From Ciborinia camelliae (Eukaryota > Ascomycota > Leotiomycetes > Helotiales > Sclerotiniaceae), in contig JANPYM010000009.1 of the NCBI GenBank assembly GCA_025890175.1, positions 1,303,782 through 1,367,781 of the forward strand: a stretch of DNA of 64,000 bases, in the 5' to 3' direction. Every line of letters begins with the position of its first letter. Positions within the stretch are counted from its first letter, which is position 1. The notes under the pieces are model-generated. The model saw nothing but the letters and a program-made list of their open reading frames with translations. It was not told the origin of the DNA and did no database searches. Positions 43,330 through 57,023 of this stretch are shown here, in pieces. The translations under genes and the position numbers were made by a program.

Positions 43330-45287
43330 CAGTGACTATAGCATGCGATCGCAAATTGGGGTTGTTCCTGAATTGTGTGCTGGCGATTACGCGCCCAACC
43401 ACCACTTCAATGAAAATGGCTTGGCGAAAGGTATCTTTTTTTTCCCCCGACAAATCCTCTCAAGATCAATAACAACAATTGTTTTCCAACAAGGATGATA
43501 TTCTTCTTTATCTCAAAACCGCTCTCCTATGTCGAAGTGGTAGAAGTGAAATTGTAATCTAAGGTGATGCGACTGAAAAGCTTCGTTTGACGACGATGAG
43601 TGTGGCGTACAAGGAGGTTGAGTAATGGCAATTCGAGCTATAGTGAATTTATGTTGTGAAAGCTAATTCGAATATCGACTATCTAGTAGATGAGTCTGAA
43701 TCGCAATTTAGGACTTTCTAGGGCAGAGGATGAGAGTTGCGGTTGCTGTTGAGAGTTAATGGTAAATATTATTCTCTTCGTTTCGCACTTTTGCTCAGTT
43801 GAAATGAAAGATTCTTCTCCATCTGAGATGACGAGGGGACAACACTTGGTTTTGGACAAAAGGATGCCCGCTAAAAAAACCAAAAAAACTCACCTAACCC
43901 AGAGCTAGTCCTAGAGAAACATAGCTAAGTGGGCCGACCTACCAAGCTTACAGGGATTGTCAGATTTCACGAGATAATAATATAAAAGTGGACTAAAAAT
44001 GTCAACGAGGAAGCTAAACTCATAGTGGTAACTACCCAGGTAGGTAGGGTAGTTAGTTCGTTAAGGTACCTTACCGGACGGGAGCACTATTAATAATACA
44101 CGGACAAAGGTGACTCTAGTCCTTCACCGGGCCCTGTGGGATCGGCAAAAATTGCTAACCTGAACGGTAATATTATGTTGAATAATTAATACTCAATGGA
44201 GCAAAGTAAAGTAATAGGCATGGTACGGTACAGACTACAGTAGAGTAGGTACCTTACCTATCTAGGTAATTGTTGAATTGATTTTCGTCCGTTCCTCTTC
44301 CTCTCATCATCAGAAAATACCTAGTACGTACCAGGTAGCCTACCTACCTCTACCTACCTCTACCTACCTACCCTCGAAACATTCGTCCTTGCGATGTAAA
44401 AATATTCGTTAACTTCACTCTTAAGCTCTATGTATGAGGAAGTGGGTGATTCCCCAAGAGCGAAAAGAACCAAAAGAAAAAGTCGGGCATCATCAAACAA
44501 TTATTAAACTCCGATTAAATTTGACGCATCAGACTATACCGAATAAGGGTAAGAAGAAGTCTGGATTTGATAACAGATAGTCGGTCGCCCTACCCTACCT
44601 ATATCAAAATTGATCTTCTCCGCTTCTTATTGCAGCCGCCGAATTTTAAACTATCCGCCAAGCCAGCCATGGAAAAAAAAAGAATCATCATGATCCAATG
44701 AAAATATTCCGAGTGGAAATTCGAATCAACTGATATCAATGACCACCCTAACCTCTTTGAGAAGTAGTGCATGGGGATAATTTAAATCATCAGGCCGAGC
44801 TGGAGCTATTTGGCTTAAAGGGTAAAAGCCGATCCTCCGACTGAAAGGTCAAAGGGTCCTTGCCGAATTAGTATTCACTCCAGCTCCCGTCATTGGTCAC
44901 TTAATGCAGGTGGGTTTATGTTTATCTCAAGTCTCAACTCAACTTTTCAAGGGATACATTATTCAAAGGAGTGGGTGGGTAAATCGCTTGGGGAAATATT
45001 GTGGGGGGTTGCGTGTATGCCAAGTGGAGTGCCCGGCGTGGTGGAGGCTTGAAATCGACCAAAATATAATAGTGTACTGTAATAAAAGGTGTGGGTGGGA
45101 GGTAAGCCAAGTTTCGCCAGTGGAGGATGTGGATGGATGGTTACAGTTGCATTCGGAAATGGGAAATGGGGGATCGCGAAATGGATGACAATGCACACAC
45201 ATTGCACACACAGGCTTGGTTGGTGTGGTGGTGTGTGGTGGTGTCAGGGGTCCTTTAGGGGATTATTGTTAGGTTTTCTTCAGCCGG

Positions 45288-45342
45288 CTTGGTTTGGTTT
45301 GGTTTGGTTTGGTTTTGGGTTCGTTTGGTTTGGTTTGGAATT
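45288..45342. repeat. (GGTTT)n tract
   Basis: Repeated GGTTT/GGTTTT units within the gene-poor region. Confidence 0.8.
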
Positions 45343-48300
45343 GCTCAATGCTTATTAGTAGGTACTTGATGCATCTACTTACTACCTACCTACCTAGTAG
45401 GTACTAGGTAATTTAATTGATTGACCGATGAACAGATGGATTAATGAATACCTAAACGGATCAATGGATTATCACTACCTACCGATACGTAGGGAAAGTC
45501 CGAGGTAGAGGAAATTGGGGAGGAAGAATCGTGATCAACCTTCATCAGCCATATGTTGGTCAAACAATTTGAGGCTGAGAGGGGGGCGTTTTATAAACAT
45601 TCTTTTGGGCTTATCATTAAAAAAAAGAACAAAGAACGAAGAACGAAAACCGAAAAACGAAAAGAAGGAAGTTATCCATCCGTTCATATAACATAAGTTA
45701 CATAACATCTAAGGGTGATTAAGGTCATGCATTGATGTAGTAGTTGTGATACCTAGGTAGATGTGGTATGTAATGCTCGCACGGTAGGTAAGATATGTAT
45801 GTTATGTATCACAGCCTCAATCAATCCTTTCGGGATTAATTAAGCCCATGTTCTGCTGTTCATCTGGCAGATACTACCTAGTACAGTACATCCCTAGTAG
45901 ATACTGTACATTATTACGAATTACCTAGGTCCTCTATAGATTAGACATAACACATGCGAGAAGGCCAAGAAGGGGGTGTGCTGCCCAGCTGCATTTAAAG
46001 CATTCATAAATTGACAAGACCAATAAGTTTACGGTAAATCAATTCATGCTCACTTCTCAAACAGTAGGACGAACTGTCTGGTGTGATGATGCATAGATAC
46101 TGGACTGGACTCTTGTACATCTCTCGCTTTGTGCAGAAATCTCCCCAAGTGTACGGAGTACCTAGTATCTTATATCACACCCCCTATTTCCATCCTCGGT
46201 CTATTTCGGCTCACAATCTCAATTAATAAATACTAGCATCTAGCCTCTACGTAATAGAGGGTTTCAGCAGATTTGTTTATTTTCTTTTGCAAAATTTCGT
46301 TTAAACTCGCTTGAATTCGTTTAGATGCAATCCATTTTACCAGTTCTTGCTGAATGGGGTATAAAGTCTGCGGGAACTATACTCATTCTAGCTAGCTACA
46401 GGGCATTTGTACGTTTAGTCCGTTGAAACACGCTAAACTTTACAGATACCCTGATTTTATTTTAAAGCTACTCCAACAAGCTAAAACGTTCGAAATGGCT
46501 CGAGCTCAATTCACGTCAACAAGGATATGTGGCCACTCAGAGCCACAGTATCCATTATATAATCTGCAAAGAAAGAATCAAGTTTTTGTCGAAACCCTTG
46601 AATTAATTAGGTGGGTAGGTATATAAAATAAAAATACATCCGACAGCCGCCGTGCGATGCGGGCAGCTTCTTAAAATCTAAGTTTCCAACCGGCATTATT
46701 ACCTTATTATTATTCCGGACGGTATCTATTGAGTACACGGACACGGTGCATCAAATGCTCTTTCTATCATCATGGATTATTGATCCGATCAATCATCACT
46801 CAAATCACTCAAATACGGTAATACCCCTTGAGATGAGAATCATGAGATGTTCATGAGTGAGTCAGGATTTCTATTTTTCCTTCACTTAGGTAATCGCCAC
46901 CATATAAATAAGGTTGTTTATTAGTTGTTTCGAAATAATCCATAGAAGCTGCCCCGCTCGGTTGATTTCTTTCTTCGCTCTGATGTTTGAACTCAATTCA
47001 AACATTCTACATTCTACTACTAAATAAATCATGGATTTTGTTCCAAGCTATTTATTACTTTGCTTTTTCCTCCCCGCATCGGCATTGTATCAATTTGTAT
47101 GGGATTTGAATTTCTATATGCAATACCCGGTATCGGTACCGGTACCGTAGAAGCTTGGTTCTTATGATAATTAGGTACCGATATCGACTCCTGTTCGCCT
47201 TGCGATTATGTACATACAGTATTAGGTTGCCAGGTTGAGTCTTTTGACAACTCATCATCTTCTAGGTTCTAGGTAGGTAGGTATGAATATACACATCCAT
47301 ACTTACAATACCTACCTACTTATTAGTCATCTTCTCATCTTCTCATCCATCCATCTATCTCATTCTCTTCCTTTCCTTTCCGCACATCACACACCTCATC
47401 AATTCCAATTTGCTACCTAGTACACATGCATACAATTCAAATCGCCTCACGCATCGGTGTACATTACAGTACAGTGCAGCACAAACCCGACACGCATATG
47501 CATCTCTAACAGAAGCGCAGCCCATCTGCATATCCATCCATTCCATTGCAGATATACCCAGCCCAGTTCACAAACATGCTACATATCAATTGATCTCATG
47601 TGCCTCATCATCACCCTTTTCCTTTTCGATTCCTGCGGCCTCACGCATGTACTACCACAGTAGTATCCTTTATTATCCTCAACAATCATTCAAAAAAATC
47701 TTTTAGCAGGAGTCTCAGTCATGCTTTCAGTCATGCTTTTCTCTTCATCATTTTCATTCGCTCCGCTACACTAATAATACTATGCTATACTATGTCATGT
47801 AATGTCATGTCATGTCATGCCATGCTATGCAAGCAACTCCAGTCCTGCATTTCCCAAATTATCCCCCGCAATCACCAACGATTCTAACCACACACACCTC
47901 AAACCAAAAATAATCCTTGCAGCAACATACTTCAAGTATGATTTCCCGTTTCCCGTTATTCTCTTCATATAATATAATAATATAATGATATTACCCTTCA
48001 GAATCCCTTCCTCTTCCTCTTCCCTTTCCCTTTCCCTTTCCCTTTCCCCTTCCCCTCTTTCTATACCGACCTCGTACCTATCTATCCACAACCTACACAT
48101 ACAGGCATAGGTACTGTACACAGCTGGAGTACTGTACAACCAACCAAATAAATAATCGCCTCAATCTAAATCGGATCTGAATCATCACATGCCACTCGGC
48201 CCCCAATCATCAATTTACACTGTGCGTGGTGGCTTTTTTATCACACGCATATTCCCGTCATTTATCAGCCACAACTGCCATTAATGCCACGCCCAAATAT

Positions 48301-51300
48301 AACGGAAAGTGGCTTATGTGGCTTGAACTAAGCAAAGCGCCAGTCTGATCGAGCCTTGGCTTTTCCTTTCCTTTCCTCCAAATAAAATATAGGTAATTTC
48401 TTTTTCTTGACTTGGTTATCGTGCATCCCTTCTCTCAGGTATTAGGTATTTTTCCATCTATTGATGCATTTATTAACGTATCTATGGAGTACTAGGTAGG
48501 TAGATATTAATAAAGACTCCCAACAGTTTAGTTTCCTTTCCTTTCCTTCCCAACTCAGGTCCATCCTCTCCATCCCTATCCCCATCCTCATCCTCTTCCT
48601 CTTCCCTCATCACCATCCTTGCGATCTCAAACCGTGCTAACGATCTAACAATCTAACAATCTTCAACTAAAATTAATGTCCTACCCACCCATTTCCACCC
48701 AACACAAACATAACCCTGCCCCCCCCAAACTTTCCCTTCCCTTCCCTTCCCTTGCCTTCATACCACCCACATAACACCCACATAACACCCATATAACACC
48801 CATATAACACCCACCCTCTTTTACCAGTACACCAAGCACAACCTAAGCTCTCAAGCACAGCGCATCAGCAAAACACCAAAGATTACGATCATACGATCGG
48901 AATTATCGGAATGAATGGTTGGACGTGCCGGTACGCGAGGTACGGTGGGTGAGACCAATGGGTGAGACATGGCTGGCTGGTGGTGTGCGGTGTGGGTCAG
49001 TTTTTTGCAGGAGTGGGGGGAGGGTTAGGTGAGTTTGGGTTTGCGTTTGCTTTTTTTTTAGGTACGGAGCGAGCAGACATGAAATGCTTGATGGGGTGCG
49101 CGCACGTGATAATGTTGAAAATTTCTGTTTCGAGTTTGCTATTTCGAGAATCAGAGGTGGATTGGAGTTTGAGGATATACTATTTATTATATGGAGATGG
49201 CAAATATGAATGATGAAAATGGAAGGATGGGAATACGAATCCTCACGTGATTTGTAAAATGATACACCAGGTTAGGTACACCAGATTAGGTCACCACCCC
49301 ATGTTTCAGCTCTCGCCACCACTCATCCATACATATCTAGGTAGCCTTACCAGAAGCGTAGCCCGGCTCCGAGCAGCCCAGTCCAGCCAACCGCCGTTTA
49401 TGCGATCATCACATTCTTTACGCCAGCCAGCCTCCCTCCTATCATTCATGGCTCCGAACACACAGTTCGACCTTTTAACCAGACCTCTTCTTTCTTCCTT
49501 CCCTTCTTCCCTTCTTCCCTCTTCCATCATCTCCTTTATATATATCCTCGGGCTCACGAGTCACAGCTCGACCCTCCACACCCTTCTGTTTTTGTCGCGC
49601 TTCCGGCGGCACAGTATATTACATATACCTTTGGACCTCGGTGCAAATCTTTCCTGATTCTATTCCCAGTGGGTGGGTGAGGTAGGTCCACATTTGACAC
49701 CGCATCCATCGAGATATCTACTCCACTCCTCTTCTTCACCTTCCCAATCATCCCCAATAATCATCCCCCATCCCCCATCACTATATAAAACCATCCTCAT
49801 CATATCATCTAATCACGCATGAATATGCAGCTAGGGTTACATACATACATACATATATACATATATACATACACATCCGCCACCTTCCTTGCTCTCCATC
49901 TCATCCCATCCCATCCCATCCCATCCAAATTCCAACTTCTTTCCCGAAGCCACTCGTAGACTGCTCTTCGTAAGATGCCACCAACCAACCCACCCACCAA
50001 CTCAGCACTTCCTTCACGCCTCACCCATACATCTACAATAAACATGTACCTACATGCATACCCTGCCTACCGACCTGTGAACAAACCGTGCTGACTGACG
50101 CTTACTCCGTCCCTGCACCCACATTCCACAACCATCAGATGGGGTAGGGAGGCAAGGAAGAAAAACCATGAGAAACCCCACTTCGTCTCGTGCTTCGGTT
50201 CTATGTACATGTAGTGCAGGCAGGACAGAAAAGCGCAGCGCCGCACTGTAGCTGTAGCTGAGAACTCATCAGCAGAGGGAGGTGGGATTGAAGATTCCAG
50301 AATCATGACTGCATATGCCTACCTATCTAGGTATTGTACAGTAAGGTATGTCTGTCTGTCTGTCTTGTCATGTCTGTATCACGGTAGAGTAAAATATTGT
50401 ATGGAGGTATGTAGGTATTCAGCAATCTGTAACATAAGCTGGGTGAGCAAGTATGGCAAGTAAAAAGTAACGTAACGTAACGCCGACATATACATAGGAA
50501 TCTAAGATATCTTGTACAGCATCTCCTCGTCCCTAGAACATCCCCCCCCCCCCCAAAAATCCCATTTTTTCCATCGGTGTTTGGAATCTTATCTATTGTG
50601 ACATGTGCGACTCGAGGTCTTCACGATTGACGATTATCGGGATTTTTTCGCGAGCTGTGCTTCCATCTCCTTCCCGTTCTTCTTCTTCCTGTACACAATT
50701 CTTATTTATATCATAACCATAGATAGCTGCCTAGGTTACGAACCTGCGAATGTGGAATCCCTATGAATCCTCACTCTCTTCTTCTCAACCTATTACATCC
50801 TACCATATCATATCATCTCAATCTCAATCCCCAAATCCCGAGTATAAATCCAAACATGGAATTTCCATCCGCCACACATCTATCATCCATGCTTTGGCCT
50901 TGAAGAAGAAGAATAAGAGGAAGAAGAAGGGGTACACTAATACCGGTAGTACACACAGATATACCTATGTACAAGTATCGTAGCATCCCGAGCCGGCGAT
51001 TGCAAGGCCAAGTGCAAGTGCAAGTGCAAGCGCAAGCCCAAAATCCACGTGCCCGAAGTTTTCGAACCGTCATCATGCATTGCATACCTACCTACCTACT
51101 AGGTATCCATATCCATCCATAAGCATCCATCGGGATCCTAACGTTCGGCTTCCTTTTCCCTCCTCTTCTGCCTTTTTACCCCATCCATCTATCCATCCAT
51201 TCTATTGCTCATTTTACATTTTGCGCCATCGGAGCTTGCCTGTATGTATGTAATCTTCACCAACATTAACCTTTGAGCCCCAGGGGTCTTCTCCTCTCCT

Positions 51301-53070
51301 CTTCCCCTCGAATTCTCCATATTTACCTTCCTACCTACCTACTTATGCTCATCCAGTACATACCTCATAGGTTCGCTACAAGCGATAACCCACCCACCAA
51401 CCCAGTGCGCACCCGTAGATACGGCACCGGCCCGGTACTGTACTGTACTGTGCGAAGGGGAGGGGATGCTGTGATACTACTACTGTCTGGACTTCGAGTT
51501 GATTTGGTGGTACTATAGATTATAGAATAAATTGATAGGTAGTTAGGTAGTTAGGTAGATACTCGAGTAGATAGATAGAGATAGATAATCTAACCTAACC
51601 CACCTCTCTTACCCGTCTCATCTCATCTCATCTCATCATATCATATCGGCCCGAACCACTGCTACTACCAACCACCAACCACCAACCACTGGTTTGAACC
51701 ACATCAACCACGCATCCGAGTTTTTATTTATTTCATACTTTCATATCACACACGGTTATATATACTCCAACTTCTACGCCCACCTAAGTAGATACTTCCT
51801 TACTTACCTATATACACACCGGCATCATATCATATTATATCATCCCGTACCTTCAGATCTAGATTCAGACACCGAATCTATCTAGGTATATCAATATCAA
51901 TACTAGTTAGTACCTACCTACCCACCTAGATAATTGCCGATAAATCGAGAGAGGCTCGAAAGAATACCTAGGTAGGAAAGTAGGCAGAATATAATAATTC
52001 GGCGAAGGAATACCTACCTACCTAGATAGCTATCCATGATCTCCGTATCCCCTTTACTTATCTCAGATGTATTACCGGTAATCGATTTGCAATGAAGAGG
52101 CGTGAGAGAAGAGAGAGGAGACAAGATCAAAGATATAAAAATGTATAAATAATCCAAACATTTATAAATCATCCAACTAATACTTTTCTTCCTCTCAATA
52201 TTATCCATCATCCCATTATACATCCAACCGTCTTGATCCAAAGATTCAAACAAGTACCTACCTAGTAATCTAAACATCTAAACATCTACCTACCTTACCT
52301 ACCTACCCATAAGTACATCCAATCCAATCCAACCCAACCCAACCCAATACATCCCAAACAATCAAAACACACCCAATCTATAAACGCCATCAAAAACATC
52401 AACCTCAACCTCAACCTCAACCTCAACCTCAAAGAAACTTTCCATACCCAGCCAGCTAGATATCAAGCCTACCCAGGCCCCACGCCACGAAACCAGTCAC
52501 GTGAGCCCCCTCTATATTTCGATTACGATCTTCTCTCTTCAAGATCCTCTCCTCTTCAGCATCATTCATTTATCTAATACCGTATCTCGATCTCATTCCC
52601 ATATGACCTGGATGATGCGCCTGATACGATCTAGGTAGGTATTGAATGATATTATTTATGCGTATTCAAATATGATTTTTATTTATTTATCTATACCTAG
52701 GTACCTAGGAAGGTAGGTAGGTAGGACGCATTTCACATTTTGAAAAATCGCCCAATTTTAAACAATCAATCCATTTCAAATACCTAGGTACTGACTTCAA
52801 GTCGGGGTAGCTGGAGGTGAGTAGATATCGTATTCTACCCGGGTAATTCGATATCTACACTTTGCTTCACTTGGGTCGTCTATTTAGGTAGGTAGGTAGG
52901 TATACATCTATCTACATTCACACTATGTTTCGATCTCTTTTCTCCCTTCCCTCCTTCCCTCCTTCCCTCCAAATAACAGCCCAGCCCAACCCATCCCACC
53001 ATCCATCTATCTATCTATCCATAATCCATACATACATGCCAAGGTAGGTACCAAGGGACCAAAGGATTCC

Positions 53071-53250
53071 CCCTCTATCCCCCCTATCCCCTCTATCCCC
53101 TCTATCCCCTCTATCCCCTCTATCCCCTCTATCCCCTCCCTTCCTCCCTTCCTCCCTTCCTCCCTTCCTCCCTTCCTCCCTTCCTCCCTTCCTCCCTTCC
53201 TCCCTTCCTCCCTTCCTCCCTTCCTCCCTTCCTCCCTTCCTCCCTTCCTC
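53071..53250. repeat. Two adjacent octamer minisatellites
   Basis: (CCCTCTAT)n at about 53071-53138 passes directly into (TTCCTCCC)n, about 14 copies, at about 53141-53251. The change from TATC to TTCC within the same 8-bp frame suggests that one tract arose from the other. Confidence 0.85.
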
Positions 53251-54426
53251 CCCACGCACCTCCCCACCTCTGCACCTCTCCACCTCCCACCCACCAACCA
53301 TCCAAACATAACATAACATCATCGATTTCCCATTTCTCATTTCCCATTTCCCAGCTCGCAACTCGCAACTCCATAACAAATAAAATAATAATATACATAT
53401 CAGGTATATATATATACCTATTATACGAGCGGCTCCTACCCCCCAACCGAATCCCGATACGTTCAAATCAATTTAGGGGGTATCCCCCCCTCTCATTCGA
53501 ATCAAACCATTACAAACACCAATCACCAATCACCAATCATCACACTCAAAACCTCACTCATCGCAATTTTGTTCCTATTTTCCTTTTCATTTGTGGATTT
53601 CATATCACCTCCCACTCTCCCACTCTCCCACCAGATATTTCTCTCCATTTTCTTTTCCCTCATTTTATAACTTTTTTTTGGGGCAACGCTTTGGGATATA
53701 TCATCGCCGTGCCTCAAACTCCTCCTCTCCTGCTCTCCTATCTCCATTTCCTCAACTCTCCTCGTCTCGTCTCATCCCCCGAATCCTATCTCTCTACCCA
53801 CACATCCATTATAATCTACAAATAAACAAGTCACAACCCCTCCCAATTCTTTTGACCCCGCCAGCCCAAAACTATTCCTATCCTATAATTCCCAATCCCT
53901 TATTGACGAGTCAAACCACCCAACCCTTTAGCAATACGCCCCAACTCCTCAATTCCCATACATTTCTATCATACACATGTATAATCATCATTCGTACCAC
54001 GATGCATCCATACGTCCATTCGCTGTTCACTCTTCCCTTCCGAATGGTCCCTTCCATGTCTATCCGCTATCCGCTATCCACTCGTTCATATCGAATGATC
54101 AAAAGGCTTTGCCTGATCTTGCTATGCAAATTCCAGACTCCACTCCCACATTCACTCCCCGCAATTCCATATCTTTTACCTGTCGATTCTCCACTATTAG
54201 TAGATACGACGTTAACGGCGTGATGTAAGATCTATCAGTGACCATTTTGTCTACCCCACTTATCGCGGACAGGTATATTTCTGGTCTACTCCATAATGCT
54301 ATAGAGTAAGTACTCTTGCGTGACATATCTTTCTAGAATCTTTGTTGTTTCCAAACCAATCGAGAAATATATCAACAAATTAGGCCTTATCTTATTCTTA
54401 GATTCTACCGCGTCCCCATCTCAAGA

Positions 54427-57023
54427 TCAACGACTGAAGTTGATGACTGCTAGCTGTACAAACAGTTAGCATAACCCGAAACAATGAAACATGAGATACA
54501 TACCATACTATTGCAGCCATAAGCCAACTTTTGACCATGAACATCCCAACTCAAAACATGTTCATCTTCATCTGGAATTGAGTCACTCGATTGTGGTGTT
54601 TGCCAACCATTTCCACTTGGTCTATTCCAACTTGCTCGAGGAAGGTGAGTATCTTCGACTTTCCAAATAAGAACTCGATCACTAGTCCCACCGGCTATAA
54701 ATGCTCCATCTGGAGTAAATGAAAGTGCCAAAACACTAGACGAACCAATTGTCATTGAGCACTTTTGCTTTGGTTCTGAGGATCGAGCATTCCAAATGCT
54801 GATGGCGCCATCTTCACTCGATGAAGCCAATAACCTTTCGCTGGTTTCATTCACTGTGTTGGGAGGTTGTAATGGTTGCCATATAAGAGACGTAATCAGT
54901 CCAGTATGAGCATTGAAGCTTCGAGAATGGCCTTGTTCGTCCCATATCTAAACAAAATCAGCAATGCTGCAAAATCAAACATGAAAGTACCTACGTCGAT
55001 CACACCGGTTTCACTCCCAGTAGCAAGCAACTTTGAACTCCAGTCAAAGGTAATTTTCGACAATTGGTGATCTTCACGAGTCTCAAATTTCCTCTCAAAA
55101 GTAACGACTCCATCAGTAATACGAAATGCCATTAGAACATCGCCTCCGCACACGATGAAATCTTCATCACTCGTCCATACAGCTTCGAGTGGATGATCAG
55201 CAAGGTTATGCTGTGGCAAGATATGTTGTATGGTTCGAAAGTCGGTTACCGAAGTGATAGTGAATACTGCTCCTTTTACGTCACTTCCTTCAATTGTCAT
55301 AGTGGAAATTGACAAGAATAATGTATTCGAGAAATTCCATTTGAGGCAAATGATTGGAGCTTCCAATGGAGCAGAAGTATGCAATAGCTGACCCTTTACA
55401 GACCAAACGGCAACAGTTGAGCTTCCTTCCAATTGCTCACTAGCAATGAGAATATAGGACCCATCCGATGCCCAGGTAAGGGCATTAATATATGTCATTG
55501 GAGGCGCGAGAGGTTCGAGAAGATTAGTACACGGTGGAAAGCTTACATTTCCATTCATGCTTGAAGCTTGAGGGAAATTGTGTGTTCCATTGGTTTGATC
55601 GATCACAGTACGTGAAAGGTCCCACATTCGAGCTAATGCATCAGTACCCGCAGCAGCCAAGATCTTTGGTATTCTTGGATTCCATTCGCAATGTAATATC
55701 ATGGTCGATTTCGATGGGTTATCATCCAATAAGTCTAGATAGATTGTTTCAGCATTAAGTTCCGAAACTTTGTCCATTTGGGTACCTTTTTCAGGTCCAT
55801 TCGTGACGATGATTGGTGATGGTAGTTGCTCTGGTGATGGATAAGCGTGACCGTCGCCATTTTGATCGACATCGATTTCCATAGGGGTGGAAGCTGAATC
55901 GTAATAATTCCCGATTCCATGACCACTTCCATTCGAAATCCCATTTGAACTTCCATTTTCATAACCATTGGTAAGCCGAGGTTTTTTTCCTGGTGGGCCA
56001 CTTGAATTTGAATTTGAGTTTAAGTCATCTTCTAGTTGATGCTTTCGGACAATTTCTGGATCCTCATTATTGCTGTGGGGTGGTTGTTGAGGCGAAGCGA
56101 TGATGGGGATGGTTCTATTTGTTGTTAACGGTAAAGGTCCGAAAACTCCCATAGGTATTCCTGAAACATCTTGAGACGGGAGTCCTTGATGTTGTTGAAA
56201 TGACTAAAACAAGAATGAAGGTTAATTGGAAAAGTTTCAGAATTGTCAATGAATTGCAGATGACGATGAGTAATTGAAGTATAAAATAAAGTGAGGGGGT
56301 GAGTGAGTGTGTGTAAGTGAGTGTGTGTTCTTTAAAGCATCCATTGTACTCGAGTAAAATATAGAAACCGAAACATAAATAAGAGAATAGAAAAAAATGA
56401 AGCATAATAAGAAAACATAGAGATAGGATTCGAAACATAAGGAAACATAAAACGTAAAACATAAAATATAAAACATATATAACATAAAACGGATGACATA
56501 AAACATAAAACAGAGAGAAAAATAGAAACACACATACCCTTGACGCTTCTCTGCTATATGCATCAAAAAGAAGACCTTTGTTCAAAATCGAGACTAGTGC
56601 ATGTTTTCCGACATGGGGCGCAAATGGTAGTTCTTCTGTTGGTTGTTTGACGTCCCACTCTTTTTGAAGGTGACGAGCCGTAACTTCGTAACCTGAATAA
56701 TAGAAAAGAAAAAGAATTTGATCAGTCCAATAATTCCACAAACATCATTCGCCCATACAAACACCACTTTGAATATATCTTCATCTTCTCATCTTTTCTT
56801 TTTCTTCTTATTTCTTCTTCTTCTGCTGGTGTACCGTTGCATTGTACATACCTGACTCTATTAGATATCTGTAATGCAGTACAAATAATTGCCGTTAGCG
56901 AAATGTAATCTCAAATTCATTCCGTACCTGAATAAGAAAAAACCGATCGAATGGATCACGAGGAAACACGTACTTCCAAATCAAAAAGTTCACCCTGTCG
57001 GAGGTTAAAGTTTCCTTCGTCAT
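54427..57023 (-). CDS. TBL1/Sif2-like LisH-WD40 protein (Set3-type co-repressor subunit)
   Basis: It starts at ATG 57021-57023. Exons 57023-56974, 56868-56852 (17 nt) and 56692-56538 encode a LisH motif (LTSDRVNFLIW, then a YLIESGYEVTA-type helix) and HVGKHALVSILNKGLLFDAYS, typical of TBL1/Sif2. A 334-bp intron follows, then a Gln/Asn/Ser-rich linker and seven or eight WD40 repeats (ILHCEWNPRIPKILAAAGTDALARMWDLS, shown here only in part, and others), ending at TGA 54427-54429. Sif2 is a subunit of the Set3C histone deacetylase complex in yeast, and TBL1 of the animal NCoR/SMRT complex. With Ssn6 nearby this part of the window is rich in co-repressors, which may be chance. Final exon boundaries are approximate. 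Confidence 0.85.

Larger units (their letters stand above)
43330..54426. other. 11-kb gene-poor intergenic region
   Basis: I found no recognisable protein, tRNA or rRNA gene in about 11 kb. The DNA is full of short direct repeats: TACC/GGTA runs and the palindrome TACCTAGGTA, GGTTT at 45288-45342, CATGT/CATGC near 47795-47825, CCCTTT near 48020-48050, ATCCC near 49905-49925, CTCAAC near 52403-52432, and octamer tracts at 53071-53250. The left end holds the Ssn6 promoter. Open frames up to about 210 codons in the right part lie in pyrimidine-rich tracts and look like chance. A 67-codon frame at 46423-46626 resembles ordinary coding sequence but has no match I know. Long noncoding transcripts cannot be excluded. 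Confidence 0.6.

Noticed and set aside
46423..46626. A 67-codon open frame in the gene desert
   Set aside because: Composition looks closer to coding than its surroundings, but there is no recognisable family or neighbouring exon.
53011..53466. Minus-strand Gly/Arg/Glu-rich proteins of 100-150 codons
   Set aside because: They are translations of the octamer minisatellites and are open in several frames because the repeat lacks stops.
53591..54223. A 210-codon plus-strand open frame
   Set aside because: Pyrimidine-rich sequence with Ser/Pro/Leu-biased translation, no domain, and no splice or start context that I can support.
56115..56741. A 208-codon protein in the TBL1/Sif2-like locus
   Set aside because: It reads through the 334-bp intron of that gene; the middle part is AT-rich intron sequence.
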